DNA of 64,000 bases, from assembly GCA_019114465.1 (NCBI GenBank), contig DXFM01000036.1, forward strand, positions 56,784 to 120,783. Direction: 5' to 3'. Of the stretch, positions 51,099 to 60,415 are shown piece by piece. The DNA is from Candidatus Lachnoclostridium avicola (GTDB lineage: Bacteria > Bacillota > Clostridia > Lachnospirales > Lachnospiraceae). Each line of letters begins with the position of its first letter. Position 1 is the stretch's first letter. Both the position numbers and the translations under genes were made by a program. Under the pieces are notes generated by a model that was given only the letters and a program-made list of their open reading frames with translations, ran no database searches and was not told the origin of the DNA.

Positions 51099-52244
51099 TT
51101 AGACTACCTGGTGCTTGGCCACATACACCGGGAAGGTGTCCGTTCCCTTGACTTCCTTGCCTTCCGTGATCACCACGTTTTTATCGGTAACCAGATACTC
51201 CACGTTGGCGCCGGCCTCGATCACCGTATCCTGCATGAGCACGCAGTTTTTCACCTTCGCGCCCTTAGCCACCTTCACGCCGCGGAACAGAACGCTGTTC
51301 TCCACTTCTCCCTCGATCACACAGCCGTCGGCAGCCATAATGTTCTCCACCTTCGCTCCTGTGATGTAGCGGGTGGGGTTGTCGTCACGGATCTTGGTGT
51401 AAATGGGGCTGGGGGAGAAGAGAGCATTCAAGTTCTCGTCGTTCAGCAGTCTCATATTCTCATCAAAATATCCCTTCAGTCCGGTGATCTGGGCGATGTA
51501 TCCGTCGTAGCGGAAGCCCTGTACATTCAGCTTATCCAGCTGGCGCAGCAGGATATCTCTCTCAAAGTTCACATAGCCGTGGGTGTAGGCGTAGCTGATC
51601 TGCTGGATCAGGAACTCCCTCTCCACAACGTAAATATTCAGGCCGAAATTGGTCTCGCCGCACTCCTTGGAATTGATCTCCATGCCGGTGATTCTTCCCT
51701 CGTCGCTGAGGGCGAAGGTGTAGTAGAGATCCTGGCTCTCCTCCCTGGCCGCCATGGCCGCCGCGGGAAGCTCCTCCTTGGTGTAGGCCGCCGTGATATC
51801 CGCTCCGCTCTTTCTGTGAGCCTCGATCATGGCGCTGAAATCAAAGTTTCCGGCAATGTCCGCGTCGGACATCACCACATATTTCTCTTTCTGAGAACGG
51901 AGGAAATCCAGCACCGTCACCAGGGCCTCGATTCTTCCGTTGTAAACCTTAATGGATTTTTCCGCGTAGGGCGGGAAAATATTCAGTCCGCCGTTCTTGC
52001 GGGTCAGGTCCCACTCACGGCCGGATCCCAGATGATCCATAAGAGAGTGGTAATTCTTGCGGACTACGATGGCAACATTGCCGATGCCGCTGTTTACCAT
52101 ACTGGAGAGTACAAAGTCGATCATGCGGTAACGTCCGGCAAAAGGAATGGAAGCCATCAGACGCTCGCCCACCAGCTCCGGCACCAGAGAATCATGACTG
52201 TTGGGGAAAATAATCCCCAGCGCTTCTACATTGGAATTTACCAT
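51099..52244 (-). CDS. glgD: GlgD-type regulatory subunit of ADP-glucose pyrophosphorylase
   Basis: 381 aa. Same nucleotidyltransferase plus left-handed beta-helix layout as GlgC but with catalytic motifs eroded: the start is [20 protein letters not shown] rather than GGxGxRLxx[19 protein letters not shown] retains the structure. The C-terminal hexapeptide repeats run [20 protein letters not shown] and [20 protein letters not shown]. In Firmicutes GlgD pairs with GlgC and modulates its activity for glycogen synthesis. Overlaps glgC by 7 nt. The other glycogen genes are not in this window. Confidence 0.94.
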   Translation of the reverse strand: MVNSNVEALGIIFPNSHDSLVPELVGERLMASIPFAGRYRMIDFVLSSMVNSGIGNVAIVVRKNYHSLMDHLGSGREWDLTRKNGGLNIFPPYAEKSIKVYNGRIEALVTVLDFLRSQKEKYVVMSDADIAGNFDFSAMIEAHRKSGADITAAYTKEELPAAAMAAREESQDLYYTFALSDEGRITGMEINSKECGETNFGLNIYVVEREFLIQQISYAYTHGYVNFERDILLRQLDKLNVQGFRYDGYIAQITGLKGYFDENMRLLNDENLNALFSPSPIYTKIRDDNPTRYITGAKVENIMAADGCVIEGEVENSVLFRGVKVAKGAKVKNCVLMQDTVIEAGANVEYLVTDKNVVITEGKEVKGTDTFPVYVAKHQVV

Positions 52245-53446
52245 TGTTCTTCACCACCCTTTACATTATTGCTGACCATGGCGTTGGGGCCAATCTTTGC
52301 GTTATCTCCAATATATACGTCGGATCCGATGGTTGCCACGCCCTTCTCGTCCTCTGTGGGCATCGCTCCAACCACGGCGTTCTCACCGATCACCACGTTC
52401 TCAGCCACGATGCAGTGCTGCACCACAGCTCCTGATTTGATAATGGTTCCGCCCATCACCACTGCGTCCTCCACCACAGCTCCCGGCTCTACCTGCACGC
52501 CGGCAAACAGGATGGAATGCTTCACCGTACCGGACACCACGCAGCCGTCGGTGATCATGGAGTTCTCCACCACCGCGCCTTTCTTGATTCTGTGGCCGGT
52601 CATACCGCTGTTGCGGCTGTAGATCTTCCAGTTCTCGTCGAACAGGTTGATTCCGCTGTGCTCCGGATCCAGCACCTCCATATTGGCTTCCCAGAGAGAG
52701 GAGATCGTTCCCACATCTTTCCAGTATCCGTTGAAATGATAAGCGTACATATTCCGCCCGTCGCGGAGCAGATTGGGGATGATATTGTTGCCGAAATCAT
52801 TCTCAGACTCCGGATCCGCCTCATCCTCCACCAGATATTTCTTCAGAATATCCCAGTTGAAAATATAGATTCCCATGGAAGCCAGGTTGGACTTGGGATT
52901 CTTCGGCTTCTCCTGGAACTCGGTGATCTTGTCGTTCTCATCGGTAACCATCAGGCCGAAGCGGGAAGCCTCCTCCCACGGCACCTCCATGACAGCCACG
53001 CTGAATTCCGCTCCTTTTTCCTTGTGGAAACGGAGGAAATCGCTGTAATCCTGCTTGCAGATCTGATCTCCGGAGAGAATGATCACGTACTGGGGATTAT
53101 AGCGCTCAATAAATGGAATATTCTGATAAATTGCATTGGCTGTTCCCTTGTACCAGTCGGAACCGGATGCCTTCTGATAGGGCGGGAGCACATGAACTCC
53201 GCCGTGAAGACGGTCCAGATCCCAGGGCTGTCCGTTGCCGATATACTCGTTAAGCACCATGGGCTGATACTGGGTCAGAATTCCCACCGTATCAATTCCC
53301 GAATTTACGCAGTTAGACAGCGGAAAATCGATGATCCGGTATTTTCCGCCAAAAGGAACTGCTGGTTTTGCCAGCTTCTGGGTCAGGGCATACAGACGCG
53401 ATCCCTGGCCGCCGGCAAGAAGCATTGCTATCATTTCTTTCGCCAT
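52238..53446 (-). CDS. glgC: Glucose-1-phosphate adenylyltransferase
   Basis: 402 aa. [20 protein letters not shown] (nucleotide loop), [50 protein letters not shown] (substrate Lys) and a C-terminal beta-helix. Makes ADP-glucose, the committed step in glycogen synthesis. Ribosome binding site TAGGAGGAGAG. First gene of glgC-glgD. A TACAAT -10-like element lies about 60 nt upstream, but I see no good -35. Confidence 0.96.
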   Translation of the reverse strand: MAKEMIAMLLAGGQGSRLYALTQKLAKPAVPFGGKYRIIDFPLSNCVNSGIDTVGILTQYQPMVLNEYIGNGQPWDLDRLHGGVHVLPPYQKASGSDWYKGTANAIYQNIPFIERYNPQYVIILSGDQICKQDYSDFLRFHKEKGAEFSVAVMEVPWEEASRFGLMVTDENDKITEFQEKPKNPKSNLASMGIYIFNWDILKKYLVEDEADPESENDFGNNIIPNLLRDGRNMYAYHFNGYWKDVGTISSLWEANMEVLDPEHSGINLFDENWKIYSRNSGMTGHRIKKGAVVENSMITDGCVVSGTVKHSILFAGVQVEPGAVVEDAVVMGGTIIKSGAVVQHCIVAENVVIGENAVVGAMPTEDEKGVATIGSDVYIGDNAKIGPNAMVSNNVKGGEEQW

Positions 53447-53592
53447 ACTCTCTCCTCCTAGTTACATACATCTTCAATATATGAATTGCATCATATGTGA
53501 AATTGTACCACAAAACCCGTGAAAAATGTAGTCTTTTCTGTGCCTTTCCACTACATTTTTACAAACATTTCACAGGCTCTTCCCGCTCCCGT

Positions 53593-53647
53593 TTTTCCCA
53601 ATGTTAAATCTATGTAAAATCTATGTTAAATGAATGAGAACTATATT
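53593..53647 (+). promoter_or_regulatory. 11-bp-phased repeats (PhoP-box-like) before the Na/Pi transporter
   Basis: TTAAAT (53604-53609), TAAAAT (53615-53620) and TTAAAT (53626-53631) recur every 11 bp. Each unit ends in (A/T)ATG, and a weaker unit starts at 53593. TATATT (53642-53647) follows as a -10. PhoP/PhoB proteins bind such direct hexamer repeats with 5-bp gaps next to a -10. The rest of the 53447-53724 gap is AT-rich and holds no gene. Confidence 0.55.
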
Positions 53648-53724
53648 GTTATAAAGAAAAAATTCTTTTACAATAAAAGGTGGAAGCATATTAACGCTAC
53701 TTTAAGAAAATGAAGGGGAATACT

Positions 53725-55359
53725 ATGAAAACAACAGACATTCTAAATCTTCTGGGCGGACTTGCGCTTTTCCTCTATGGAATGCAGATGATGAGCAACG
53801 GTCTGGAAGCCGCCGCAGGAAAGAAAATGCAGAAAATTCTGGAACGGCTCACTTCCAACCGCTTCATCGGAGTCCTGGTGGGCGCCGGCATCACGGCCCT
53901 GATCCAGTCCTCCTCCGCCACCACCGTCATGGTCGTTGGCTTTGTAAACTCCGGCATGATGACCCTGCAGCAGGCAGTGTGGATCATCATGGGCGCCAAC
54001 ATCGGCACCACCATCACCGGACAGCTGGTCGCTCTCGACATCGGAGCTCTGGCTCCGCTCATCGCCTTTGTGGGCGTGGCCATCGCCATGTTCGTGAAGA
54101 AAAAACAGGTGCAGTACTGGGCCCACATCATTGCCGGTCTGGGCATCCTGTTTATCGGCATGAACCTCATGAGCGACTCCATGATGCCTCTGCGGGATTC
54201 ACCGACCTTCGTCAGCATGGTGGCTAACTTCTCCAACCCGCTGATCGGAATTCTGGTGGGCGCCGGCTTTACGGCCCTGATCCAGTCCTCCTCCGCCTCT
54301 GTGGGAATTCTTCAGGCCCTGGCCAACAGCGGCATCGTAGCCCTGCCCACTGCAGTGTACGTGCTGTTCGGACAGAATATCGGAACCTGTATCACCGCCG
54401 TGCTGGCTGCCATCGGAACCAGCCGCAGCGCAAAGCGGACCACTGTGATCCATCTGATGTTCAATATCATCGGAACCTGTATCTTCACTGTTGTCTGCAT
54501 GACCACACCGCTGACTACCATCGTGGCGTCCTGGACTCCCACCAACCCGGCGGGACAGATCGCCAACATGCACACCCTGTTCAACATTGTGACCACCATT
54601 ATCCTGCTGCCGTTTGGAACCCAGCTGGCTGCCATTGCCACTAAGATTCTGCCGGAGCGGGCTTCCGAGAAAGAGGTTGGCTTCCATCTGAAGTACATCA
54701 ACGCCATCCCGGAAAACCGTTCCCGTGACGTGCAGGTGGGATCCACCGCCATCGCCATCCACAACATTGCCAGCGAGCTTTCCCGCATGGCCGGCATGGT
54801 AGCGGAAAACATCCAGGAGAGCTTCGAGGCCGTTCAGGGCGCAACCTCCAAAAATCTGGAATCTGTCACCCAGCGGGAAGAATATGTGGATTATTTAAAC
54901 AAAGAAATCTCCAGCTATATTTCCACCTTTATGAGTCAGGAGGAAAATCCCAGGGACACCGCTGCCATCAACGCCTATTACAAAATCTGCAGCAACCTGG
55001 AGCGGATCGGCGACCACGCCATGAACATCTGCGAATACAGCAAGCGGCTGGACGACCAGAAGCTGTCCTTCTCCGACATGGCAGTTGTGGAAATTGAATC
55101 CATGAGAAAGGCCTGTCTGGAGGCCATAGATTACTTCCGAACCATGCAGCCCTTCTCCCAGGACGATCTGGCAAAGGTTTCCGCCCTGGAGGAAAAAATC
55201 GACGACATGACCGATTCCTACCGGGATAACCAGATCTCCAGAATGAAGGTGAAGGAGTGCTCCCATGAGACCAGCATTCTCTATTCTGAAATGCTCACGG
55301 ACTTTGAGCGCATCGGCGACCACGCCTTAAATATCGGCGAGGCACTGGCAAGCATGTAA
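53725..55359 (+). CDS. Na+/phosphate cotransporter with PhoU-like tail
   Basis: 544 aa. The membrane part (about 1-310) contains two inverted repeats with the family signature GITALIQSSSATTVMVVGFV (about 56-75) and GFTALIQSSSASVGILQALA. A cytoplasmic helical PhoU-like domain (about 335-544) follows, with YYKICSNLERIGDHAMNICE and YSEMLTDFERIGDHALNIGE. Imports inorganic phosphate with sodium; the PhoU-like part may tune activity. Start at 53725 behind GAAGGGGAATACT; the ATG at 53710 is part of that ribosome binding region. Upstream PhoP-like repeats agree with phosphate control. Confidence 0.92.
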   Translation: MKTTDILNLLGGLALFLYGMQMMSNGLEAAAGKKMQKILERLTSNRFIGVLVGAGITALIQSSSATTVMVVGFVNSGMMTLQQAVWIIMGANIGTTITGQLVALDIGALAPLIAFVGVAIAMFVKKKQVQYWAHIIAGLGILFIGMNLMSDSMMPLRDSPTFVSMVANFSNPLIGILVGAGFTALIQSSSASVGILQALANSGIVALPTAVYVLFGQNIGTCITAVLAAIGTSRSAKRTTVIHLMFNIIGTCIFTVVCMTTPLTTIVASWTPTNPAGQIANMHTLFNIVTTIILLPFGTQLAAIATKILPERASEKEVGFHLKYINAIPENRSRDVQVGSTAIAIHNIASELSRMAGMVAENIQESFEAVQGATSKNLESVTQREEYVDYLNKEISSYISTFMSQEENPRDTAAINAYYKICSNLERIGDHAMNICEYSKRLDDQKLSFSDMAVVEIESMRKACLEAIDYFRTMQPFSQDDLAKVSALEEKIDDMTDSYRDNQISRMKVKECSHETSILYSEMLTDFERIGDHALNIGEALASM

Positions 55360-55425
55360 ATTTTCAAACTTATCATAGGAAAATTTATTTATAGAGGAAA
55401 GCCCTGCAGGCGGTTTTCCCCTACG

Positions 55426-55458
55426 AAAAAAGCTGACCGGCGGCCGGTCAGCTTTTTT
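55426..55458. terminator. Bidirectional terminator with perfect 16-bp stem
   Basis: AAAAAAGCTGACCGGC, single G (55442), GCCGGTCAGCTTTTTT. Serves the Na/Pi gene (plus) and the UvrA-like gene (minus). Confidence 0.9.
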
Positions 55459-55484
55459 CATGTTTATATCCATCTCACCTGTAT

Positions 55485-57962
55485 TTACAGGTATCTTCCC
55501 GTACAGCTCTCCGGGCTGTTTCGGATCTCCTCCGGCGTTCCGGCAGCCACGATCCGGCCCCCGGCCTCTCCTCCTCCCGGTCCCATGTCGATAATGTAAT
55601 CTCCATTGCGGATCACGTCCAGATCATGTTCAATCACAATAACTGTGGCTCCCTTGTCAATCAGCGTCTGAAATACTCCCAGCAGAGTCCTCACGTCCAG
55701 CGGGTGCAAACCGATGGTGGGCTCATCAAAAATAAACACAGAATCCTCCTGGGCCCTTCCCATCTCGCTGGCCAGCTTCAACCTCTGGGCCTCTCCCCCG
55801 GAAAGGCTGGGAGTCTCCTCCCCCAAAGTCAGGTATCCCAATCCCAGATCTTTCAGCACCTGAAGCCGCTGATGGACCACCTTCAGCTCCTCGCAGGCTT
55901 CCAGAGCCTGATTTACATCCATGGCCATAAGCTCCGGCAGAGTATGGGATCGGCCTGATTTCGCCACATACCGGATCTTTTCCGCATCTCTCCCATAGCG
56001 GGAACCGCGGCACTCCGGACAGGGGATCTCCACATCCGGCAGAAACTGTACATCCAGACTGATGACCCCGGTGCCGTCGCACACCGGGCACCGCAGTTTT
56101 CCCGTATTGTAGGAGAAATCCCCCGCCTTCCAGCCCTGTTCCCTGGCATCTTTGGTCTTCGCAAACACCTTTCTCAGCTCGTCATGGACGTTGGCATAGG
56201 TAGCCACCGTGGATCTGACATTGATGCCGATGGGAGTGGCGTCAATGAGCTTTACCTGGCGGATCCCCGGCGCTTCCGCCGCCAGCACATGGGCCGGCAG
56301 CTTCTCTCCCCGGATCGCCGCTTCCAGCCCCGGAATCAGGCTCTCCAGGATCAGAGTAGTTTTTCCGGAACCGGAAACCCCGGTCACCACCGTCAGCCTT
56401 CCTTTGGGAATCTCTGCCTGAAGGGGCTTTACCGTATGGATCGGCCCCGTGGACAGGCGGATCCGGCCTAGGTCAAACATTTCTTCCGCTGACGCCCTGT
56501 CCCTCACATGGATGTCGGCGCTTCCTCCCAGGAAGGGACCCACCTTCGACCGGGGATCTTTCGCGATCTGGGAAACCGTTCCCTCCGCGATCACCCGGCC
56601 GCCGTCCGCTCCGGCTCCCGGCCCCATCTCAATGATCCAGTCCGCCTTCGACAGGATCTGGGTGTCGTGATCCACCAGAACCACGGAATTTCCATCGGCG
56701 ATCAGATCGTCCATGACGCCGGTCAGGCCTTCAATGTTGGAAGGATGCAGGCCGATGGACGGCTCGTCCAGCACATAGAGCACCCCGGTGGTCCGGTTTC
56801 TGACTGCTCTGGCCAGCTGCATTCTCTGCCGTTCGCCCGTGGACAGGGTGGATGCCGCCCGGTCCAGGGTCAGATACCCCAGCCCCAGATCCATCAGCCG
56901 CTTTGCCGCCGACTGAAAGGAGTCGCAGATGCTCTCCGCCATGGGCACCATCTCCTCCGGCAGGGAGGCGGGCACTCCCCGGACCCACTCCACCAGATCT
57001 GACAGGGTCATCCGGCAGGCCTCATCCAGGGAAATCCCCCTCACCTTCGGGGCCCTCGCCGCCTCCGACAGCCTGGTTCCCCCGCAGTCCGGGCAGATTT
57101 CCTGCTTTAAAAATTTCTCCACCCGCTTCATACCCTTTTCGTCCTTCACCTTCGCCAGGGCATTTTCCACCGTGTAGACCGCGTTGAAATAGGTGAAATC
57201 CAGCTCTCCCGCCTGGTTAGAGCTCTTCGCCTTATACAGAATGTGTTTTTTCACCGCCGGCCCGTTGTAGACAATGTCCTTCTCCTCATCCGTAAGCTCC
57301 CGGAAGGGCACGTCCGTCCGCACCCCCATGGCCCGGCACACATCCGTCATCAGAGACCACATCAGGGAATTCCACGGGGCCACCGCCCCCTGGTCAATGG
57401 TCAGAGAATCGTCCGGCACCAGAGTGGAGCGGTCCACAGTCTGCACCATTCCCGTGCCGCCGCAGGTGCGGCAGGCTCCCTGGCTGTTAAAAGCCAGTTC
57501 CTCCGCAGACGGAGCGTAAAACCTGGCTCCGCACTCCGGACAGACCAGCTCCTGCCCCGCCGCCACCGCCAGAGTGGGAGCCAGATAGTGGCCGTTGGGA
57601 CACCGGTGGCTGGCCAGCCGGGAAAACATCAGCCGGAGGCTGTTTAAAAGCTCCGTCCCCGTTCCAAAGGTGCTGCGGATTCCCGGCACTCCCGGCCGCT
57701 GATGAAGGGCCAGAGCCGCCGGCACGTAGAGCACCTGATCCACCTGGGCTTTGGCCGCCTGGGTCATCCGCCTTCTGGTGTAGGTGGAGAGAGACTCCAG
57801 ATACCGCCTGGATCCTTCCGCATACAGCACTCCCAGAGCCAGGGAAGATTTTCCCGACCCGGATACCCCCGCAATCCCCACAATCTGATTTAAGGGGACA
57901 TCCACATCTATATTCTTCAGGTTATGGACTTTCGCCCCGCGAATTATGATCTTGTCTTTCAT
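55485..57962 (-). CDS. Short UvrA paralogue (ABC-type excinuclease subunit A-like)
   Basis: 825 aa; UvrA is normally about 940. First NBD: Walker A GVSGSGKSSLALG (about 34-46), signature LSTGERQRMQLARAV, Walker B VLYVLDEPS. Second NBD: GVSGSGKTTLILES, LSGGEAQRLKLASEM, VFIFDEPTIGLHPLD. Zinc modules ELVCPECGARFYAPSAEELA with CRTCGG, and CPVCDGTG with IPCPECRGSR, are intact. The segment after the first Walker A passes quickly to the zinc module, so the UvrB-binding insertion seems missing or reduced. Such UvrA2-type proteins are linked to DNA-damage or drug tolerance, not core NER. No uvrB/uvrC nearby. Divergent from the deformylase-like gene. Confidence 0.9.
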   Translation of the reverse strand: MKDKIIIRGAKVHNLKNIDVDVPLNQIVGIAGVSGSGKSSLALGVLYAEGSRRYLESLSTYTRRRMTQAAKAQVDQVLYVPAALALHQRPGVPGIRSTFGTGTELLNSLRLMFSRLASHRCPNGHYLAPTLAVAAGQELVCPECGARFYAPSAEELAFNSQGACRTCGGTGMVQTVDRSTLVPDDSLTIDQGAVAPWNSLMWSLMTDVCRAMGVRTDVPFRELTDEEKDIVYNGPAVKKHILYKAKSSNQAGELDFTYFNAVYTVENALAKVKDEKGMKRVEKFLKQEICPDCGGTRLSEAARAPKVRGISLDEACRMTLSDLVEWVRGVPASLPEEMVPMAESICDSFQSAAKRLMDLGLGYLTLDRAASTLSTGERQRMQLARAVRNRTTGVLYVLDEPSIGLHPSNIEGLTGVMDDLIADGNSVVLVDHDTQILSKADWIIEMGPGAGADGGRVIAEGTVSQIAKDPRSKVGPFLGGSADIHVRDRASAEEMFDLGRIRLSTGPIHTVKPLQAEIPKGRLTVVTGVSGSGKTTLILESLIPGLEAAIRGEKLPAHVLAAEAPGIRQVKLIDATPIGINVRSTVATYANVHDELRKVFAKTKDAREQGWKAGDFSYNTGKLRCPVCDGTGVISLDVQFLPDVEIPCPECRGSRYGRDAEKIRYVAKSGRSHTLPELMAMDVNQALEACEELKVVHQRLQVLKDLGLGYLTLGEETPSLSGGEAQRLKLASEMGRAQEDSVFIFDEPTIGLHPLDVRTLLGVFQTLIDKGATVIVIEHDLDVIRNGDYIIDMGPGGGEAGGRIVAAGTPEEIRNSPESCTGRYL

Positions 57963-58118
57963 ACCGTCTGTCTCCTTTCCGCTTCTTCCATTATAAAAAT
58001 TCTCCGGGCAAAAAGCCAGCCTGATTTCTCTTTTCTATGGTTTTATTGGAGGTCCTATGATATATTCTTTTTAGAAAGATTTGATATTTGCGAACATTCG
58101 CGAAGAGGAGGGATTTTT

Positions 58119-58598
58119 ATGGAACGGCAGATTCTGCTGCTGGGGGACCCGCGTCTCTACGAGGTTTCCGAGGAAGTCACCAGGGAAGAGCTGGAAGAAC
58201 TCCGCCCCGTCATCACAGATATGTTTGACTGCATCAAAGGCATCCGCCGGGATTACGGTTTCGGGCGGGCCATCGCGGCCCCGCAGATCGGAGTAAAGAA
58301 ACGGCTGATATGTATTCTCACCGATAAGCCCTACGTGATCATCAACCCGGAACTGGAGTTTGTGGGCGATGAAATGATGGAGCTCATGGACGACTGCATG
58401 TCCTTCCCGAAACTGCTCGTGCGGGTACGCCGTTACCGCCACTGCATTCTGCGCTGTCTGGACGAGCACTGGACGCCCCGTAAGATGCAGATGGATGACG
58501 ATATGGCGGAACTGATTCAGCACGAGTGCGATCATCTGGACGGCATTCTGGCCACCATGCGGGCCATTGACAATAAGTCCTTTGTGATGAAACGGTAA
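58119..58598 (+). CDS. Peptide-deformylase-like metalloprotein
   Basis: 159 aa. Motif 1 GFGRAIAAPQIG (canonical GxGxAAPQIG has Gly where this has Ala), motif 2 DDCMSF in place of EGCLS (the metal Cys is kept), motif 3 LIQHECDHLDG with both His ligands and the catalytic Glu. So the metal site is complete, but the substrate-contact positions differ from housekeeping Def. It may be a second deformylase or a relative with another substrate. Start at 58119 behind AGAGGAGGGATTTT; the longer frame from 57924 runs over the divergent UvrA-like gene start. Followed after 24 nt by the VOC gene. Confidence 0.85.
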   Translation: MERQILLLGDPRLYEVSEEVTREELEELRPVITDMFDCIKGIRRDYGFGRAIAAPQIGVKKRLICILTDKPYVIINPELEFVGDEMMELMDDCMSFPKLLVRVRRYRHCILRCLDEHWTPRKMQMDDDMAELIQHECDHLDGILATMRAIDNKSFVMKR

Positions 58599-58622
58599 AC
58601 CAGAAAGCGGAGGATTCAGCCA

Positions 58623-58985
58623 ATGAGATTAAAAAACATTCTGATTGTTGTAAAAGACATTGAACAGTCAAAAAAATTTTACCACGACCTGTTCGGTCTG
58701 GATACGATCCTTGACAGCGACGGCAATATGATTCTGACTGAGGGCCTTGTGCTGCAGGATGAAAAAATCTGGAAGACGTTTCTGGGAAAGGAAATCATCC
58801 CGGAAAGCAATTCCTGCGAACTGTATTTTGAGGAGCGGGATATCGAAGCGTTCGCAGAAAAGCTGGAGAAATTATATCCCTCCATTCAATACGTCAACCG
58901 TCTTATGACCCACAGCTGGGGACAGAAGGTCATTCGCTTTTACGATCTGGACGGCAATCTCATCGAAGTGGGAACACCTATGTAA
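58623..58985 (+). CDS. VOC (glyoxalase/dioxygenase-fold) family protein
   Basis: 120 aa, two beta-alpha-beta-beta-beta repeats: LKNILIVVKDIEQSKKFYHD, GLDTILDSDGNMILTEGLVL, and the second unit CELYFEERDIEAFAEKLEKL, KVIRFYDLDGNLIEVGTPM. Members include glyoxalase I, fosfomycin and bleomycin resistance proteins; metal ligands here cannot be assigned with certainty (C-terminal E in LIEVG is typical). Transcribed with the deformylase-like gene. Substrate unknown. Confidence 0.85.
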   Translation: MRLKNILIVVKDIEQSKKFYHDLFGLDTILDSDGNMILTEGLVLQDEKIWKTFLGKEIIPESNSCELYFEERDIEAFAEKLEKLYPSIQYVNRLMTHSWGQKVIRFYDLDGNLIEVGTPM

Positions 58986-59042
58986 GGACAGTCTCCATCC
59001 GCAGACCAGCAACCGCTTCCGAAATCAAAAGGAGGTACGGAA

Positions 59043-59288
59043 ATGAAGAAAATTCCCTTAAGACAAGTGCGCATCATCAGCTGGACGCTGTATGCCCTGG
59101 CCATCCTGCTTATACTGCTGGGATGGCTGCTGCGGCTGTTCTGGCTGATCGCCGCCGCTCTTGTGGTAATAGTGGCAGCCATTGTTTTTCTCGCCATTTT
59201 TAACCGCTGTCCCCGCTGCGGCCGCTTCTTAGGACACGCCGGAGGGGCTGCGTTTTGCCCACACTGCGGGGAGCGGCTGGATGGGTAG
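59043..59288 (+). CDS. Two-TM zinc-ribbon miniprotein (81 aa)
   Basis: N-terminal basic stretch (MKKIPLRQVR), two hydrophobic helices (about 11-30 and 32-53), then a zinc ribbon CPRCGRFLGHAGG and CPHCGERLDG with four Cys. A common small membrane protein type in Clostridia with unknown role. Excellent ribosome binding site AAGGAGGTACGGAA. It is 57 nt after the VOC gene, so probably the last gene of that small operon, and it is the last gene before the AT-rich region. Confidence 0.8.
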   Translation: MKKIPLRQVRIISWTLYALAILLILLGWLLRLFWLIAAALVVIVAAIVFLAIFNRCPRCGRFLGHAGGAAFCPHCGERLDG

Positions 59289-59291
59289 TTG

Positions 59292-60191
59292 TCATTGAAA
59301 ATGCTGCCTGAGTACCTGTTCCAGCAGTCGGATTTCCTGCCGGTGTCTGGAATTTGTGGGATAGACCACCGCAAGGTCATAAGTTTTACTGCAGCCTTCA
59401 ATCCAGTAAAACAGTCCTTTCGGTTCCCCTGGAGCCGGCTGTTTTCCGATAGTACTGCAGACACCCTGCTGGACCATTAAGACGATACTCCGTTGATTTT
59501 GGTAACAGGAAAGAATTTTAGGTGCAAAGTTTTTTTCGCTCAGGATTTGGTCAATGGTGCTTCGAAGCCGTTTATCAGACGGCGGAAGGATTAGCGGTTC
59601 GTTTTTAAGCGCCTCCAGGGGAAGCGCGGGATAAATGTCTCCGGGATAGAGGACTGCCTGCTTTTCCCAGGGACTGCCGCTGCGCAGCCAGATTCCCAGA
59701 GGTTCCTGATATACAACCCTGTAACTTAAATTCTGGATTTTTAAGGGCAGCCGAATGACAGCAAGATCCAGTTTTCCATTGATTAACAGCGGTTCCAGTT
59801 CATTGGAAGCTCCTTCATGAAAGTTCAGCTCCATCTGTTCCGCAAGAGTTTGGTTTTCCAGCAGTGTTTCCATAATCATGCTTCCCTGACGGGAGGGAAC
59901 GCCGATTCTAATCTGTTTTTTCCTGACCTGGCCTTCCTGGTTAAGAGTCTGAAGCAGCTCATTATAGATCTGCAGAATCTGCCTTGCTGCCTGTGCATAG
60001 GCAAGGCCCGCCTGAGTCGGAGCCATTACTTTGCCAGACTGGCGGATAAAAAGCGGTGTTCCCAGTTCTGCCTCGATTTTCTTGATACTCTGGCTGAGAG
60101 AGGGCTGAGAGATAAATAGTTTCTTCGCTGCGGCAGAGATGCTGCCGCTGTCGATAATCTCCAATACCATTTCCATTTCTTGTATCTTCAA
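59292..60191 (-). CDS. LysR-family regulator of module 2 (TTG start)
   Basis: 299 aa. N-terminal HTH KIQEMEMVLEIIDSGSISAA, AKKLFISQPSLSQSIKKIEA; effector domain about 90-295 (RIGVPSRQGSMIMETLLENQ). TTG at 60191 lies behind GGGGGGATTTA and gives the normal LysR N-terminal length; the first ATG (60176) would shorten helix 1. Divergent from a second SLC13-hydrolase pair in the same way as the LysR at 35110-36027, so presumably it controls that pair. The sequence is more AT-rich than genes to the left. Confidence 0.88.
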   Translation of the reverse strand: MKIQEMEMVLEIIDSGSISAAAKKLFISQPSLSQSIKKIEAELGTPLFIRQSGKVMAPTQAGLAYAQAARQILQIYNELLQTLNQEGQVRKKQIRIGVPSRQGSMIMETLLENQTLAEQMELNFHEGASNELEPLLINGKLDLAVIRLPLKIQNLSYRVVYQEPLGIWLRSGSPWEKQAVLYPGDIYPALPLEALKNEPLILPPSDKRLRSTIDQILSEKNFAPKILSCYQNQRSIVLMVQQGVCSTIGKQPAPGEPKGLFYWIEGCSKTYDLAVVYPTNSRHRQEIRLLEQVLRQHFQ

Positions 60192-60299
60192 ATAAATCCC
60201 CCCATAAGCTTAAAGTATTTATCACAAATGTTTGCAAGATGTCAGAGTTCTATTTGGATTCTATCACAAAATACCAAAAAATACATTATTTATCCCAAA

Positions 60300-60322
60300 A
60301 CCTATAGGCATTTTTTATAGGT
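60300..60322. promoter_or_regulatory. Dyad in the divergent module-2 promoter region
   Basis: ACCTATA (60300-60306), 9 bp, TATAGGT (60316-60322): a perfect 7-bp inverted repeat with T-N11-A character, the usual LysR site form, about 95 bp before the SLC13 start. A TATACT -10-like element lies at about 60366-60371. The remainder of 60192-60415 is AT-rich and gene-free. Confidence 0.5.
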
Positions 60323-60415
60323 GTCAAATTATTACGGTATTAGACGAATCCCCCACCCCATTGCTATACTAAACTTAACAGTACTGTAGAAAAATTAAGA
60401 TGAGGGGGATGTAAT

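Noticed and set aside
51024..52622. 532-codon plus-strand frame opposite glgD and glgC
   Set aside because: Antisense shadow of two recognised enzymes; no ribosome binding site and no motif.
55485..57962. Housekeeping UvrA
   Set aside because: Too short by about 115 residues, with the segment after the first Walker A reduced and no uvrB nearby.
57963..58118. LexA/SOS box between the UvrA-like and deformylase-like genes
   Set aside because: GCGAACATTCGC is palindromic but does not fit the Firmicutes CGAAC-N4-GTTCG spacing, so SOS control cannot be claimed.
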